Below are positions 14,972 through 22,868 of a DNA stretch of 25,337 bases, piece after piece. Each line of letters starts with the position of its first letter. The stretch's first letter is position 1. The position numbers and the translations under genes were made by a program. Below the pieces are notes generated by a model. That model made no database searches, was not told where the DNA came from, and saw only the letters and a program-made list of their open reading frames with translations. Source of the stretch: an uncultured Bacteroidales bacterium (GTDB taxonomy: Bacteria > Bacteroidota > Bacteroidia > Bacteroidales > Marinilabiliaceae); contig CALAVC010000243.1 in assembly GCA_937892095.1 (NCBI GenBank), positions 1 through 25,337 on the forward strand. The letters are read 5' to 3'.

Positions 14972-16255
14972 ATGGATACAAACCTTATATTGGCAAGCAT
15001 CGGGGTATTCCTGACCATTATATTGCTGCTCGTCATAATCTTGCTTGTGGCCAAAAAGTACTTGACCACCTCTGGCAACGTCAGCATAACCATCAACGAC
15101 AAAGACAAAGTCGAAGTGGTTGCTGGTGGCTCACTGCTCTCCACACTCTCCGAAAATGGCATCTACTTGCCTTCGGCTTGTGGTGGTAAGGGCTCTTGCG
15201 GACAGTGCAAATGTCAAGTAGTAGAAGGTGGCGGAGAAATTCTCCCATCGGAAAAAGGACACTTCACTCGTAAGGAGCAAAAAGACCATTGGCGTCTTGG
15301 CTGCCAAACCAAAGTCAAAGGCGACCTCAAAATCAAGGTCCCCGAATCGGTCATGGGCGTCAAAGAATACGAATGCACGGTCATCTCAAACAAGAACGTG
15401 GCCACCTTTATCAAAGAATTCAAGGTTCAGCTACCCGAAGGTGCCCACATGGACTTTTTGCCTGGCTCTTACTCGCAAATTAAGATTCCAAAGTTTGTAG
15501 TCAACTACAACGACTTCGACCGTTCGCTCATTGGCGACCAGTACGTCTCGTCGTGGGAACACTTCAAAATGTTCGACCTCGTCTGCAAAAACGAAGAAGA
15601 GACCATACGTGCCTACTCCATGGCCAACTATCCTGCCGAAGGCAACGTCTTCATGCTGACAGTCCGCATTGCCACACCACCATTTAAACCCAAAGACCAA
15701 CAAAAGCCTGGTGCAAACAACTTTATGGACGTCAACCCGGGCATAGCCTCTTCGTACATCTTCTCGCTCAAGCCAGGCGACAAGGTAATCATGAGCGGTC
15801 CTTACGGCGACTTCCACCCACACTTCGACTCGAAGAAAGAAATGATTTGGATTGGTGGGGGCGCAGGCATGGCACCCTTGCGTGCTCAAATAATGCACAT
15901 GACCAAGACTTTGCACACGACCGACCGTGAAATGCACTATTTCTACGGCGCTCGAGCACTCAACGAAGTATTCTACCTCGAAGACTTCTTGCAACTCGAA
16001 AAAGAGTTCCCCAACTTCCACTTCCACCTTGCCCTCGACCGCCCCGACCCCGCTGCCGACGCAGCTGGCGTGAAGTATACTCCGGGCTTCGTAGCACCTG
16101 TGATGTACGAGACATATCTCAAAGACCACGAAGCTCCCGAAGACATAGAGTACTACATGTGTGGTCCCGGTCCAATGTCTAAGTCGGTTGTCGTCATGCT
16201 CGACGGACTCGGCGTAGAGCCTCAAAGCATCATGTACGACAACTTCGGCGGATAG
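14972..16255 (+). CDS. nqrF: Na+-translocating NADH:quinone reductase subunit F (NADH dehydrogenase)
   Basis: NqrF oxidises NADH and passes electrons through FAD and a 2Fe-2S centre into the complex. One N-terminal transmembrane helix (residues about 7-28) anchors it. The ferredoxin domain has Cys70, Cys76, Cys79 and Cys111 in the C-x5-C-x2-C-xn-C pattern. The flavin site shows RAYSMAN and the nicotinamide site GGGAGMAPLRAQ, with YYMCGPGPM and a terminal YDNFGG. Length is 427 residues, as usual. It is the last nqr gene and is followed by a perfect terminator. Confidence 0.97.
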   Translation: MDTNLILASIGVFLTIILLLVIILLVAKKYLTTSGNVSITINDKDKVEVVAGGSLLSTLSENGIYLPSACGGKGSCGQCKCQVVEGGGEILPSEKGHFTRKEQKDHWRLGCQTKVKGDLKIKVPESVMGVKEYECTVISNKNVATFIKEFKVQLPEGAHMDFLPGSYSQIKIPKFVVNYNDFDRSLIGDQYVSSWEHFKMFDLVCKNEEETIRAYSMANYPAEGNVFMLTVRIATPPFKPKDQQKPGANNFMDVNPGIASSYIFSLKPGDKVIMSGPYGDFHPHFDSKKEMIWIGGGAGMAPLRAQIMHMTKTLHTTDREMHYFYGARALNEVFYLEDFLQLEKEFPNFHFHLALDRPDPAADAAGVKYTPGFVAPVMYETYLKDHEAPEDIEYYMCGPGPMSKSVVVMLDGLGVEPQSIMYDNFGG

Positions 16256-16281
16256 GAAATATTTCCGACCCCCAAAAATAG

Positions 16282-16320
16282 AATGCAACAACTCGAGTGT
16301 TCGAGTTGTTGCATTTTTTG
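16282..16320 (+). terminator. Intrinsic terminator of the nqr operon
   Basis: A perfect 15-bp stem (AATGCAACAACTCGA at 16282-16296, complement at 16301-16315) with loop GTGT runs into six T residues. A run of five A residues on the left side means it could also act on minus-strand transcription. Confidence 0.95.
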
Positions 16321-16409
16321 TAGAATTTACATACTCTACAGACATGGAATATAATTCTTTTTCGCCTACATGCCATCATTCTATCGTAAGTCCTTAGTAC
16401 GGAAATAGT

Positions 16410-16417
16410 TATCTTTA
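16410..16417 (+). promoter_or_regulatory. Candidate -7 box upstream of riboflavin synthase
   Basis: TATCTTTA matches TAnnTTTG at all but the last base and lies 28 bases before the ATG. The -33 position has no TTTG. The rest of the gap after the nqr terminator shows only a minor 6-bp inverted repeat (TGTAGA/TCTACA) and nothing resembling an FMN riboswitch. Confidence 0.3.
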
Positions 16418-16444
16418 CACAAAGAAATACAAGACTATAAAAAT

Positions 16445-17050
16445 ATGTTTTCAGGAATAGTTGAAGAGAGTGCCACGGTGGTAGGTCTCGAAAAAGAAGG
16501 TGGCAATCTGCATCTTACACTCACATGCTCCTTTGCATCTGAGCTAAGTATTGACCAAAGCGTGGCGCACAATGGCGTGTGCCTGACAGTTGTCCGACTC
16601 GATGGCGACCGATATACCGTAACAGCAGTCGAAGAGACGCTCCGACGCTCCAATCTTGGACTGCTCAGCATTGGCGACCACGTCAACGTTGAGCGTAGCA
16701 TGATAATGAATGGTCGACTTGATGGTCATATCGTACAAGGACACGTCGACTGCCGCGCAACGTGTACCGATATCCGCGAGACCGATGGCAGCTATCTCTA
16801 TACCTTTCGCTACTCTGTTGAGCGCGAAATGGCTCGACGAGGCTACTTCACTGTCGAAAAAGGCTCTGTGTGCGTCAACGGTGTCAGCCTAACAGTGGTC
16901 AACAGCACCGACAACGGATTCTCTGTGGCAATAATTCCATACACACACGACAACACAAATTTTGCCGATATACAAAAAGACTCTGTGGTCAACATAGAGT
17001 TCGACATAATTGGCAAGTACCTTTGCAAGATGCACCACTATGAAGATTAA
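16445..17050 (+). CDS. ribE: Riboflavin synthase, alpha subunit
   Basis: This enzyme converts two molecules of 6,7-dimethyl-8-ribityllumazine to riboflavin plus a pyrimidinedione, the last step of riboflavin synthesis. The protein starts with the invariant MFSGIVEE and contains two homologous lumazine-binding domains (residues about 1-97 and 98-190). Domain 1 has SVAHNGVCLTVV and domain 2 has GSVCVNGVSLTVV, with DGHIVQGHVDC at the junction. At 201 residues it has the usual length. The stop codon overlaps the next gene by 11 bp. Flavin supply next to the flavin-rich NQR complex is metabolically sensible, although a terminator separates the units. Confidence 0.96.
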   Translation: MFSGIVEESATVVGLEKEGGNLHLTLTCSFASELSIDQSVAHNGVCLTVVRLDGDRYTVTAVEETLRRSNLGLLSIGDHVNVERSMIMNGRLDGHIVQGHVDCRATCTDIRETDGSYLYTFRYSVEREMARRGYFTVEKGSVCVNGVSLTVVNSTDNGFSVAIIPYTHDNTNFADIQKDSVVNIEFDIIGKYLCKMHHYED

Positions 17051-17501
17051 ACACCACCTATGCCTATGTGGCACATTGTGCCTGCTCGTGGCAGCCATAA
17101 GCTCCTGTTCGGGTTCACAGACCACCACAAAACGCACCACCACAACCACCACAAAAAAAACATCTTCTTCAAGCAGTAGTAGTTCTACGACGGCAAAAAT
17201 TGGTGCAGTGCTAAGTGGTCAGGCTTCATATTATGCCGACAAGTTTGTCGGCAAATCTACAGCAAGCGGCGAAAAATATGTCCACAACAAACTAACAGCT
17301 GCACATCGGACGCTACCCTTTGGCACAATGCTACGCGTAACCAACAAAGCCAACGGCAAAAGTGTTGATGTGCGAGTCAACGACCGCGGTCCGTTTAAAG
17401 AGGGGCGCATTGTCGACCTCTCGAAATCGGCAGCTCAGAAAATCGACATGATAAAAGATGGCGTTGTAAACGTCTCAGTAACCATAATTAGCTTGCCATA
17501 A
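17040..17501 (+). CDS. rlpA: RlpA-like lipoprotein with double-psi beta-barrel
   Basis: The 153-residue protein begins MKIKHHLCLCGTLCLLVAA and has a lipobox ISSC, so it is an outer-membrane or inner-membrane lipoprotein. A low-complexity Thr/Lys/Ser linker of about 35 residues follows. The mature domain GQASYYADKFVGKSTASGE, then LPFGTMLRVTN and VRVNDRGPF, with RIVDLSKSAAQKI, is the RlpA double-psi barrel. In RlpA enzymes the Asp of NDRGPF is catalytic for cleaving peptide-free glycan strands, but no SPOR domain is present here. I start at 17040, just inside the end of ribE, because this places the signal peptide correctly. The stop overlaps the next ATG by 1 bp. Confidence 0.88.
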   Translation: MKIKHHLCLCGTLCLLVAAISSCSGSQTTTKRTTTTTTKKTSSSSSSSSTTAKIGAVLSGQASYYADKFVGKSTASGEKYVHNKLTAAHRTLPFGTMLRVTNKANGKSVDVRVNDRGPFKEGRIVDLSKSAAQKIDMIKDGVVNVSVTIISLP

Positions 17502-18880
17502 TGGGAGACGATTCTTTGGTTGCACTCGCCGACACCAGCACGGTTGCAACATCAGGTGCCGAAGCCACACATCAAGTCATGCCACATGCCGAAGGCTTCA
17601 TGATAGACATAGCTCGCTTCTTACTCCGCGTGTTTGGAGCCACTCACGTGTCCGAGACAGTAGCGACACTACTTATGGTGTTCTTGTCCACCGTCGTGTC
17701 TATATCCATATTTTGGCTCGTGCGACGAATACTCTTCTCGGTTGTCGATAGCATAGTCAAAAAGACCAATACAGATTGGGACGACAAAATATTCAATCAT
17801 AAGGTACTCAACCGCGCAGCCTATCTGCCTTCAATCATTTCTATGATGGCCTTTGGCATGGCCATCGAGGCCGACAATTGGATTATACACGTCTACATGA
17901 AGTGTGTGTTCCTCTATATGACACTCAGTGTCAGTCAGTTCTTAGTGTCGCTCATCAACTCTGTTTTCGAGGCATTTTGCGAAAAGAACCCCAAATTGCG
18001 GTCGCTTGGTAGCGTCAAGCAACTCGTAGTCTACGTCATATACATCATGATGTTCATCGTCATGGTTAGCATAGTCATAGACAAGAACCCGACAGCAATA
18101 ATAGGAGCCCTTGGCGCATCGGCAGCCATAATGACTTTGGTCTTCAAAGAGACAATCGAGAGCCTCGTAGCAGGCATACAACTTGCGGGCAACAATATGC
18201 TCTCGCCGGGCGACTGGGTCGTTGTGCCGAAAGCCGATGCCAACGGAATAGTAACAGAGGTCAATCTGAACACAGTAAAAATTCGCAATTGGGACAATAC
18301 GATAACCACCGTGCCACCATCGACGCTTCTCAAAGACTCTTTTACCAATTGGAAAGGAATGAAAGAAGGTGCAGGTCGGCGCATAGCTCGCTCAATAAAC
18401 ATCAATATGGACACAGTCCGCTTCTTGACCGAAGAAGAGCTACAACGCTACCAATACATGCCCGAACTCTACAACTTTTTTGAACACCGCAAACAGGGTG
18501 GCGAAGCCGCAATGGAAGACGTAACGAACCTCACGCTTTTCCGACACTACATGTACACATATCTTAGTCGCCACCCACAACTTGTTCGCGAAGGCAAAGG
18601 CAACAATATGCGCGTCATGGTACGTTATATGCCAGCCACACAACATGGCATGCCCGTAGAACTATATTGTTTTACACGCACCAAAGTATGGGAAGAGTAC
18701 GAAGCCATAATGGCAGACATTATGGACCATACAATAGCCTCACTCCCACTATTTGGTCTACGCCCCTATCAAATTTCAGCTTCACTCAGACCAGACTCCG
18801 AAAACATTCAAGACCCAATTGCACATAGCCGTTTAGCAATCGACGAGTACAAACCGAACGACAATAAAAAAATAGAATAA
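17501..18880 (+). CDS. Mechanosensitive ion channel, MscS superfamily (YbdG-like)
   Basis: This 459-residue inner-membrane protein has about five hydrophobic segments in residues 30-215 and an MscS-type beta domain and C-terminal region. ALGASAAIMTLVFKETIESLVAGIQ is the pore-lining helix region, and LSPGDWVVVPKADANGIVTEVNLNTVKIRNWDNTITTVP is the beta domain. The following DSFTNWKGMKEGAGRRIARSI is typical of the YbdG/MscM branch rather than of MscS itself. It would open on osmotic downshock. It starts in a TAATG overlap with the RlpA-like gene. No good terminator follows, only a 5-bp stem (TTACG/CGTAA near 18934) without T run. Confidence 0.9.
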   Translation: MGDDSLVALADTSTVATSGAEATHQVMPHAEGFMIDIARFLLRVFGATHVSETVATLLMVFLSTVVSISIFWLVRRILFSVVDSIVKKTNTDWDDKIFNHKVLNRAAYLPSIISMMAFGMAIEADNWIIHVYMKCVFLYMTLSVSQFLVSLINSVFEAFCEKNPKLRSLGSVKQLVVYVIYIMMFIVMVSIVIDKNPTAIIGALGASAAIMTLVFKETIESLVAGIQLAGNNMLSPGDWVVVPKADANGIVTEVNLNTVKIRNWDNTITTVPPSTLLKDSFTNWKGMKEGAGRRIARSININMDTVRFLTEEELQRYQYMPELYNFFEHRKQGGEAAMEDVTNLTLFRHYMYTYLSRHPQLVREGKGNNMRVMVRYMPATQHGMPVELYCFTRTKVWEEYEAIMADIMDHTIASLPLFGLRPYQISASLRPDSENIQDPIAHSRLAIDEYKPNDNKKIE

Positions 18881-19010
18881 GGCACTCAACAACAAACCAA
18901 TACAAGAACAGAGGTAATCCACAATATCTTCGCCTTACGTGTTTCGCGTAATCTGCCCATATACACCGAAAAACATCTTATCGAAAAAGTAAACTCTATC
19001 AAAAAAAATG

Positions 19011-19018
19011 TATATTTG
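19011..19018 (+). promoter_or_regulatory. -7 box of the ilv operon promoter
   Basis: TATATTTG followed by CG is a full match to the Bacteroidetes TAnnTTTG box. Transcription would start near 19025, about 15 bases before the leader-peptide ATG. No TTTG is present at the usual -33 distance. The preceding 130 bases after the channel gene show no other feature. Confidence 0.6.
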
Positions 19019-19039
19019 CGCCGATTAAAAAGACGATGA

Positions 19040-19102
19040 ATGTTCCAAACCCTTGCCATAGTGCTACATCGAGTGCTTATTATTCTTGTGGTAACGCCAT
19101 GA
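19040..19102 (+). CDS. Branched-chain amino acid leader peptide (20 codons)
   Basis: ATG at 19040 opens a 20-codon frame closed by TGA at 19100-19102. The product begins MFQTLAIVLHR and continues with VLIILVV before TP; 11 of the 20 residues are Leu, Ile or Val, and seven are consecutive (residues 12-18). Such a short peptide rich in the end products, placed between a promoter box and an intrinsic terminator directly in front of ilvD, is the hallmark of an attenuation leader, as in enteric ilvGMEDA and ilvBN. A ribosome slowed at codons 12-18 (19073-19093) would sit just before the segment 19101-19109 that can form the antiterminator. An ATG four bases earlier (19036) opens a different frame without this bias. 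Confidence 0.85.
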   Translation: MFQTLAIVLHRVLIILVVTP

Positions 19103-19160
19103 GAAGGGGTAAGCAATGTAGTGCAACGACATGGGAAACATAGCACATAAGCCCCTTCTC
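19101..19160 (+). promoter_or_regulatory. Antiterminator pairing in the ilv leader
   Basis: GAGAAGGGG (19101-19109), overlapping the leader TGA, is perfectly complementary to CCCCTTCTC (19152-19160), the left arm of the terminator. The two stems cannot coexist. Inside the loop a 7-bp stem with one mismatch (19113-19119 with 19138-19144) would compact the structure. An earlier stem, 19061-19069 with 19116-19124 (9 bp, two G-U pairs), involves leader-peptide codons and could be the alternative pairing when no ribosome is present. Confidence 0.75.
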
Positions 19161-19185
19161 TTTGTAGAGAGGGGGCTTCCTTTTT
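19150..19185 (+). terminator. Attenuator terminator before ilvD
   Basis: A 12-bp stem (AGCCCCTTCTCT at 19150-19161 with AGAGAGGGGGCT at 19166-19177, one G-U pair) has the loop TTGT and is followed by TCCTTTTT. It lies upstream of ilvD and downstream of the promoter and leader peptide, so it controls entry into the operon rather than ending one. Confidence 0.92.
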
Positions 19186-19229
19186 AACCCATGCAGAACA
19201 AAAACAAGAATCGATATACAACTCAAAAA

Positions 19230-21080
19230 ATGGCAGAAGAAACAAAATACAAAATAGCCTTGCGTAGCTCTGCAACCACCAACGGCAGACGAATGGCTGG
19301 CGCTCGTGCTCTATGGGTTGCCAATGGCATGAAACGCGAACAACTTGGCAAGCCCGTCATTGCCATTGTAAACAGCTTCACACAGTTCGTCCCTGGGCAC
19401 ACTCACCTTCACGAGATTGGTCAGTACGTCAAGAGCGAAATCGAAAAACGTGGTTGTTTCGCTGCCGAGTTCAACACCATAGCCGTCGACGATGGCATAG
19501 CCATGGGACACGATGGCATGCTCTATTCCCTCCCAAGCCGCGACGTCATTGCCGACAGCGTCGAGTATATGGTCAATGCGCACAAAGCCGATGCCATGAT
19601 TTGCATATCCAACTGCGACAAGATAACTCCTGGCATGCTGATTGCCGCCATGCGACTCAACATACCAGCAGTCTTCTGCTCTGGTGGACCTATGGAAGCT
19701 GGCGTGCTTGGCGAACAAAAGCTCGACCTCATAGACGCCATGATTAAGAGTGCCGACACATCTGTCTCCGACGACGAAGTTGCCAAGATAGAGCAATCGG
19801 CTTGCCCAACATGTGGCTCTTGTTCTGGCATGTTCACCGCCAATTCAATGAACTGCCTTACCGAAGCCATCGGGCTTTCGCTCCCTGGCAATGGAACCAT
19901 AGTAGCCACTCACGAAAAACGCAAACAACTCTTTGCCGATGCAGCTCGTTTGCTCGTCGACAACACATATAAATACTATCGCGACGGAGACACAAGCGTC
20001 CTACCACGTAGCATAGCCACTCGCGACGCTTTCCTCAACGCCATGACTCTCGACATAGCCATGGGCGGCTCCACCAACACCGTTCTTCACCTGCTCGCCG
20101 TTGCGTTTGAAGGTGGAGTCGACTTCAAGATGGCCGACATCGACGCACTCTCACGTCGTGTCCCATGCATCTGCAAGGTCGCGCCTAACACTCAAAAATA
20201 TCACATTCAAGATGTCAACCGTGCAGGAGGTGTTATCGGTATCATGTCCGAACTCGCCAAAGGCGGTTTGCTCAACACCAGCCTCAAACGTGTCGATGGA
20301 CTAACACTCCAACAAGCCATCGAACAATATGGCATCCTTAGCCCCAAAGCCTCCATTACCGCCAAGACCAAATACAAAGCAGCTCCCGGTGGCAAATATT
20401 GCATAATGCTCGGTGCTCAAAACAACTACTATTCTGAACTCGACACCGACCGAGCCACAGGTTGCATTCGCGACCTCGAACATGCCTACACCAAAGATGG
20501 CGGACTCGGAGTACTCTTTGGCAACATTGCCCTTGACGGTTGCGTCATCAAGACCGCAGGCGTCGACGAAAAAATATGGAAATTCTCAGGTCCTGCCAAA
20601 GTTTTCGATAGCCAAGAGTCGGCATGCGAAGGCATCCTCGGGGGCAAGATAAAGAGTGGCGATGTCGTCGTCATCGCCTACGAAGGTCCTCGCGGTGGAC
20701 CGGGCATGCAAGAAATGCTCTACCCAACTTCATACATCAAGAGTATGCACCTTGGCAAAGAATGCGCCCTCATAACCGATGGTCGTTTCTCTGGTGGCAC
20801 GTCTGGTCTCTCCATCGGACACATCTCACCCGAGGCAGCCGCAGGTGGTAACATCGGTCTTGTACGCGATGGCGACATTATCGACATCGACATCCCCAAC
20901 CGCACCATAAGCGTTCGCCTCTCCGACGAAGAACTCGCTCAACGACGCAACGAAGAACTCGCCAAAGGCAAGAAAGCCTTTACACCACCACATCGTAAAC
21001 GCGAAGTAAGCAAAGCCCTACGTGCCTATGCTGCCATGGTCAGTTCGGCCGACAAAGGCGCAGCTCGCGTATTAGACTAA
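19230..21080 (+). CDS. ilvD: Dihydroxy-acid dehydratase
   Basis: This enzyme dehydrates 2,3-dihydroxyisovalerate and 2,3-dihydroxy-3-methylvalerate to the 2-oxo acid precursors of valine and isoleucine, using an Fe-S cluster. Cys129 (ISNCDKITPG) and the CPTCGSCSGMFTANSMNCL block (Cys192, Cys195, Cys198) mark the cluster and active site of the E. coli-type enzyme. The carboxyl end carries DGRFSGGTSGLSIGH. The start MAEETKYKIALRSS at 19230 gives 616 residues, the usual length. An in-frame ATG at 19191 would add 13 polar residues unlike the family and lies five bases from the terminator T run. It is the first structural gene after the attenuator and is followed by ilvB after 38 bp. Confidence 0.97.
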   Translation: MAEETKYKIALRSSATTNGRRMAGARALWVANGMKREQLGKPVIAIVNSFTQFVPGHTHLHEIGQYVKSEIEKRGCFAAEFNTIAVDDGIAMGHDGMLYSLPSRDVIADSVEYMVNAHKADAMICISNCDKITPGMLIAAMRLNIPAVFCSGGPMEAGVLGEQKLDLIDAMIKSADTSVSDDEVAKIEQSACPTCGSCSGMFTANSMNCLTEAIGLSLPGNGTIVATHEKRKQLFADAARLLVDNTYKYYRDGDTSVLPRSIATRDAFLNAMTLDIAMGGSTNTVLHLLAVAFEGGVDFKMADIDALSRRVPCICKVAPNTQKYHIQDVNRAGGVIGIMSELAKGGLLNTSLKRVDGLTLQQAIEQYGILSPKASITAKTKYKAAPGGKYCIMLGAQNNYYSELDTDRATGCIRDLEHAYTKDGGLGVLFGNIALDGCVIKTAGVDEKIWKFSGPAKVFDSQESACEGILGGKIKSGDVVVIAYEGPRGGPGMQEMLYPTSYIKSMHLGKECALITDGRFSGGTSGLSIGHISPEAAAGGNIGLVRDGDIIDIDIPNRTISVRLSDEELAQRRNEELAKGKKAFTPPHRKREVSKALRAYAAMVSSADKGAARVLD

Positions 21081-21118
21081 ACAACAATCTGAAATCACTC
21101 AACCTTTAACAACATACA

Positions 21119-22855
21119 ATGGCAGAAGACAACCAAAAAGCCGGGCGAATAATGACGGGAGGTGAAATCCTCTTGCGCTCACTGCTGGCCGAGGGAATAA
21201 AAACCGTCTTCGGTTATCCTGGTGGCGCCATAATGCCTGTCTACGACAAGCTCTACGATTTTCAAGACCAAATTCGGCACATCCTTGTGCGTCACGAGCA
21301 AGGTGCCGTGCATGCAGCTCAGGGCTTTGCACGAGTGAGCGGACAAACAGGCGTGGCGATTGTTACCTCTGGTCCGGGTGCGACCAATGCCATAACTGGT
21401 CTCGCCGACGCCATGCTCGACTCCACACCTCTCGTCGTCATAAGTGGTCAGGTGGGTGCTTCTCTGCTTGGTAGCGATGCCTTTCAAGAGACAGACGTAC
21501 TCGGCATGACGCTCCCCATAACCAAATGGAGCTATCAAATCCGTCGCCCCGAAGATGTGGCTTGGGCTGTTGCACGTGCTTTCTACATCGCACGCACTGG
21601 TCGCCCAGGTCCCGTGGTCCTCGACTTCGCCAAGAACGCACAAGTTGCCACTGCCGAGTTTAACTACAAGCCAGTACGCTTCATCCGTAGCTATCTGCCC
21701 ACGCCCGACCTTGACGACAACAAACTACGTCAGGCAGCCGACCTCATCAATAGCGCCAAGAAGCCATTCGTAGTCTATGGTCAGGGCATTCTGCTTTCAC
21801 ATGCCGAACGCGAACTCACAACTCTGCTCGATAAAGCTGGTCTACCCGCAGCATCAACATTGCTCGGACTCTCAGCTCTCGACAGCACAAACCCGCACTA
21901 TAAGGGCATGCTCGGCATGCACGGCAACATTGGTCCCAACATCAAGACCAATGAGTGCGACGTACTCATAGCTGTTGGCATGCGCTTCGACGATCGTGTA
22001 ACAGGGACAGTCGAAACCTACGCTCGTCAGGCCAAAGTTATCCATATCGATATAGACAAAGCCGAAATAGGCAAAATAATCCCCGTCGAAATAGGCATAG
22101 CCGCAGATGCTCGCGAAGCCCTTACGCGACTCATAGACCTTGTCAACCCTGCTCGACATGACGCTTGGGAAGCTGAGTTCGACAAATGCAACAACGACGA
22201 ACTGACGCTCGTTAGCCAAAAAGAGACGCAACCCAATAGTGGCAACATTCGCATGGGTGAAGTCGTAAGCCTTGTAGCTCGCAAAGCACAATCAAAAGCC
22301 ATCGTCGTAACCGATGTCGGTCAGAACCAAATGATGAGCGCACGCTACTCCACCTTTGCGCAGACGCGTAGCTTGCTTTCTTCGGGTGGTCTCGGCACGA
22401 TGGGCTTCGGTCTGCCAGCCGCTGTAGGAGCAAAAGTTGCTGCGCCCGAACGTAGCGTATGCTTCTTTACTGGTGATGGTGGTCTGCAAATGACCGAGCA
22501 AGAGCTTGGCACCATAATGCAAGAAAAACTTGGCGTCAAAATAATTTTGCTCAACAACAATTGGCTTGGCAACGTACGCCAATGGCAAGAACTCTTCTTT
22601 GGCGCACGCTATTCTTTCACTAGACTTGCCAACCCCGACTTTATGACGCTCGCCCAAGCATACGGCATAAAACATCGTCGTGTCGAAAAACGCGAAGATC
22701 TTGAGTCTGCCGTCGACGAAATGCTATCCGACATCGCTGAGCCATATCTGCTCGAAGTACACGTCGAAGAGTGCGACAATGTCTTCCCAATGATTCCGCC
22801 AGGCAAAGGCGTAACCGACATCATGCTCAACGAAAAGGATTGGTATAAAGCATAA
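21119..22855 (+). CDS. ilvB: Acetolactate synthase, large (catalytic) subunit
   Basis: This thiamine-diphosphate enzyme condenses pyruvate with pyruvate or 2-oxobutyrate. It has the N-terminal FGYPGGAIMP and catalytic Glu60 (VRHEQGA), the central SGPGATN and DAMLDSTPLVVISGQV, and the cofactor motif GDGG (about residue 452) ending in the NNN near 480. The order of binding, regulatory and pyrophosphate domains is normal, and 578 residues is the usual length. It is followed by its regulatory subunit gene after 13 bp, which indicates the feedback-regulated biosynthetic form rather than a catabolic acetolactate synthase. Confidence 0.97.
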   Translation: MAEDNQKAGRIMTGGEILLRSLLAEGIKTVFGYPGGAIMPVYDKLYDFQDQIRHILVRHEQGAVHAAQGFARVSGQTGVAIVTSGPGATNAITGLADAMLDSTPLVVISGQVGASLLGSDAFQETDVLGMTLPITKWSYQIRRPEDVAWAVARAFYIARTGRPGPVVLDFAKNAQVATAEFNYKPVRFIRSYLPTPDLDDNKLRQAADLINSAKKPFVVYGQGILLSHAERELTTLLDKAGLPAASTLLGLSALDSTNPHYKGMLGMHGNIGPNIKTNECDVLIAVGMRFDDRVTGTVETYARQAKVIHIDIDKAEIGKIIPVEIGIAADAREALTRLIDLVNPARHDAWEAEFDKCNNDELTLVSQKETQPNSGNIRMGEVVSLVARKAQSKAIVVTDVGQNQMMSARYSTFAQTRSLLSSGGLGTMGFGLPAAVGAKVAAPERSVCFFTGDGGLQMTEQELGTIMQEKLGVKIILLNNNWLGNVRQWQELFFGARYSFTRLANPDFMTLAQAYGIKHRRVEKREDLESAVDEMLSDIAEPYLLEVHVEECDNVFPMIPPGKGVTDIMLNEKDWYKA

Positions 22856-22868
22856 ACCTACAACGATA

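Noticed and set aside
10348..16255. Rnf complex instead of NQR
   Set aside because: The gene order A-B-C-D-E-F, the NqrA sequence, and an NqrF with ferredoxin, FAD and NADH domains are specific to NQR; no RnfB-type multi-cluster ferredoxin is present.
15431..16345. Long minus-strand open frame (304 codons) opposite nqrF
   Set aside because: It is antisense to a fully recognisable nqrF and has no family motifs. The biased GAC/TTC/GTC codon use of this genome leaves opposite frames open; the same applies to 12908-13534 and 3484-4218 on the minus strand.
16320..16444. FMN riboswitch before riboflavin synthase or nqrA
   Set aside because: I searched both leaders for the conserved RFN-element segments and saw none.
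19019..19190. T-box or known amino-acid riboswitch upstream of ilvD
   Set aside because: No T-box consensus or specifier hairpin was seen, and T-boxes belong mainly to Firmicutes and Actinobacteria. The BCAA-rich short frame explains the terminator better.
19191..19229. Upstream in-frame ATG as the ilvD start
   Set aside because: It lies five bases after the attenuator's T run and adds 13 polar residues absent from IlvD proteins; MAEETKYK at 19230 fits the family.
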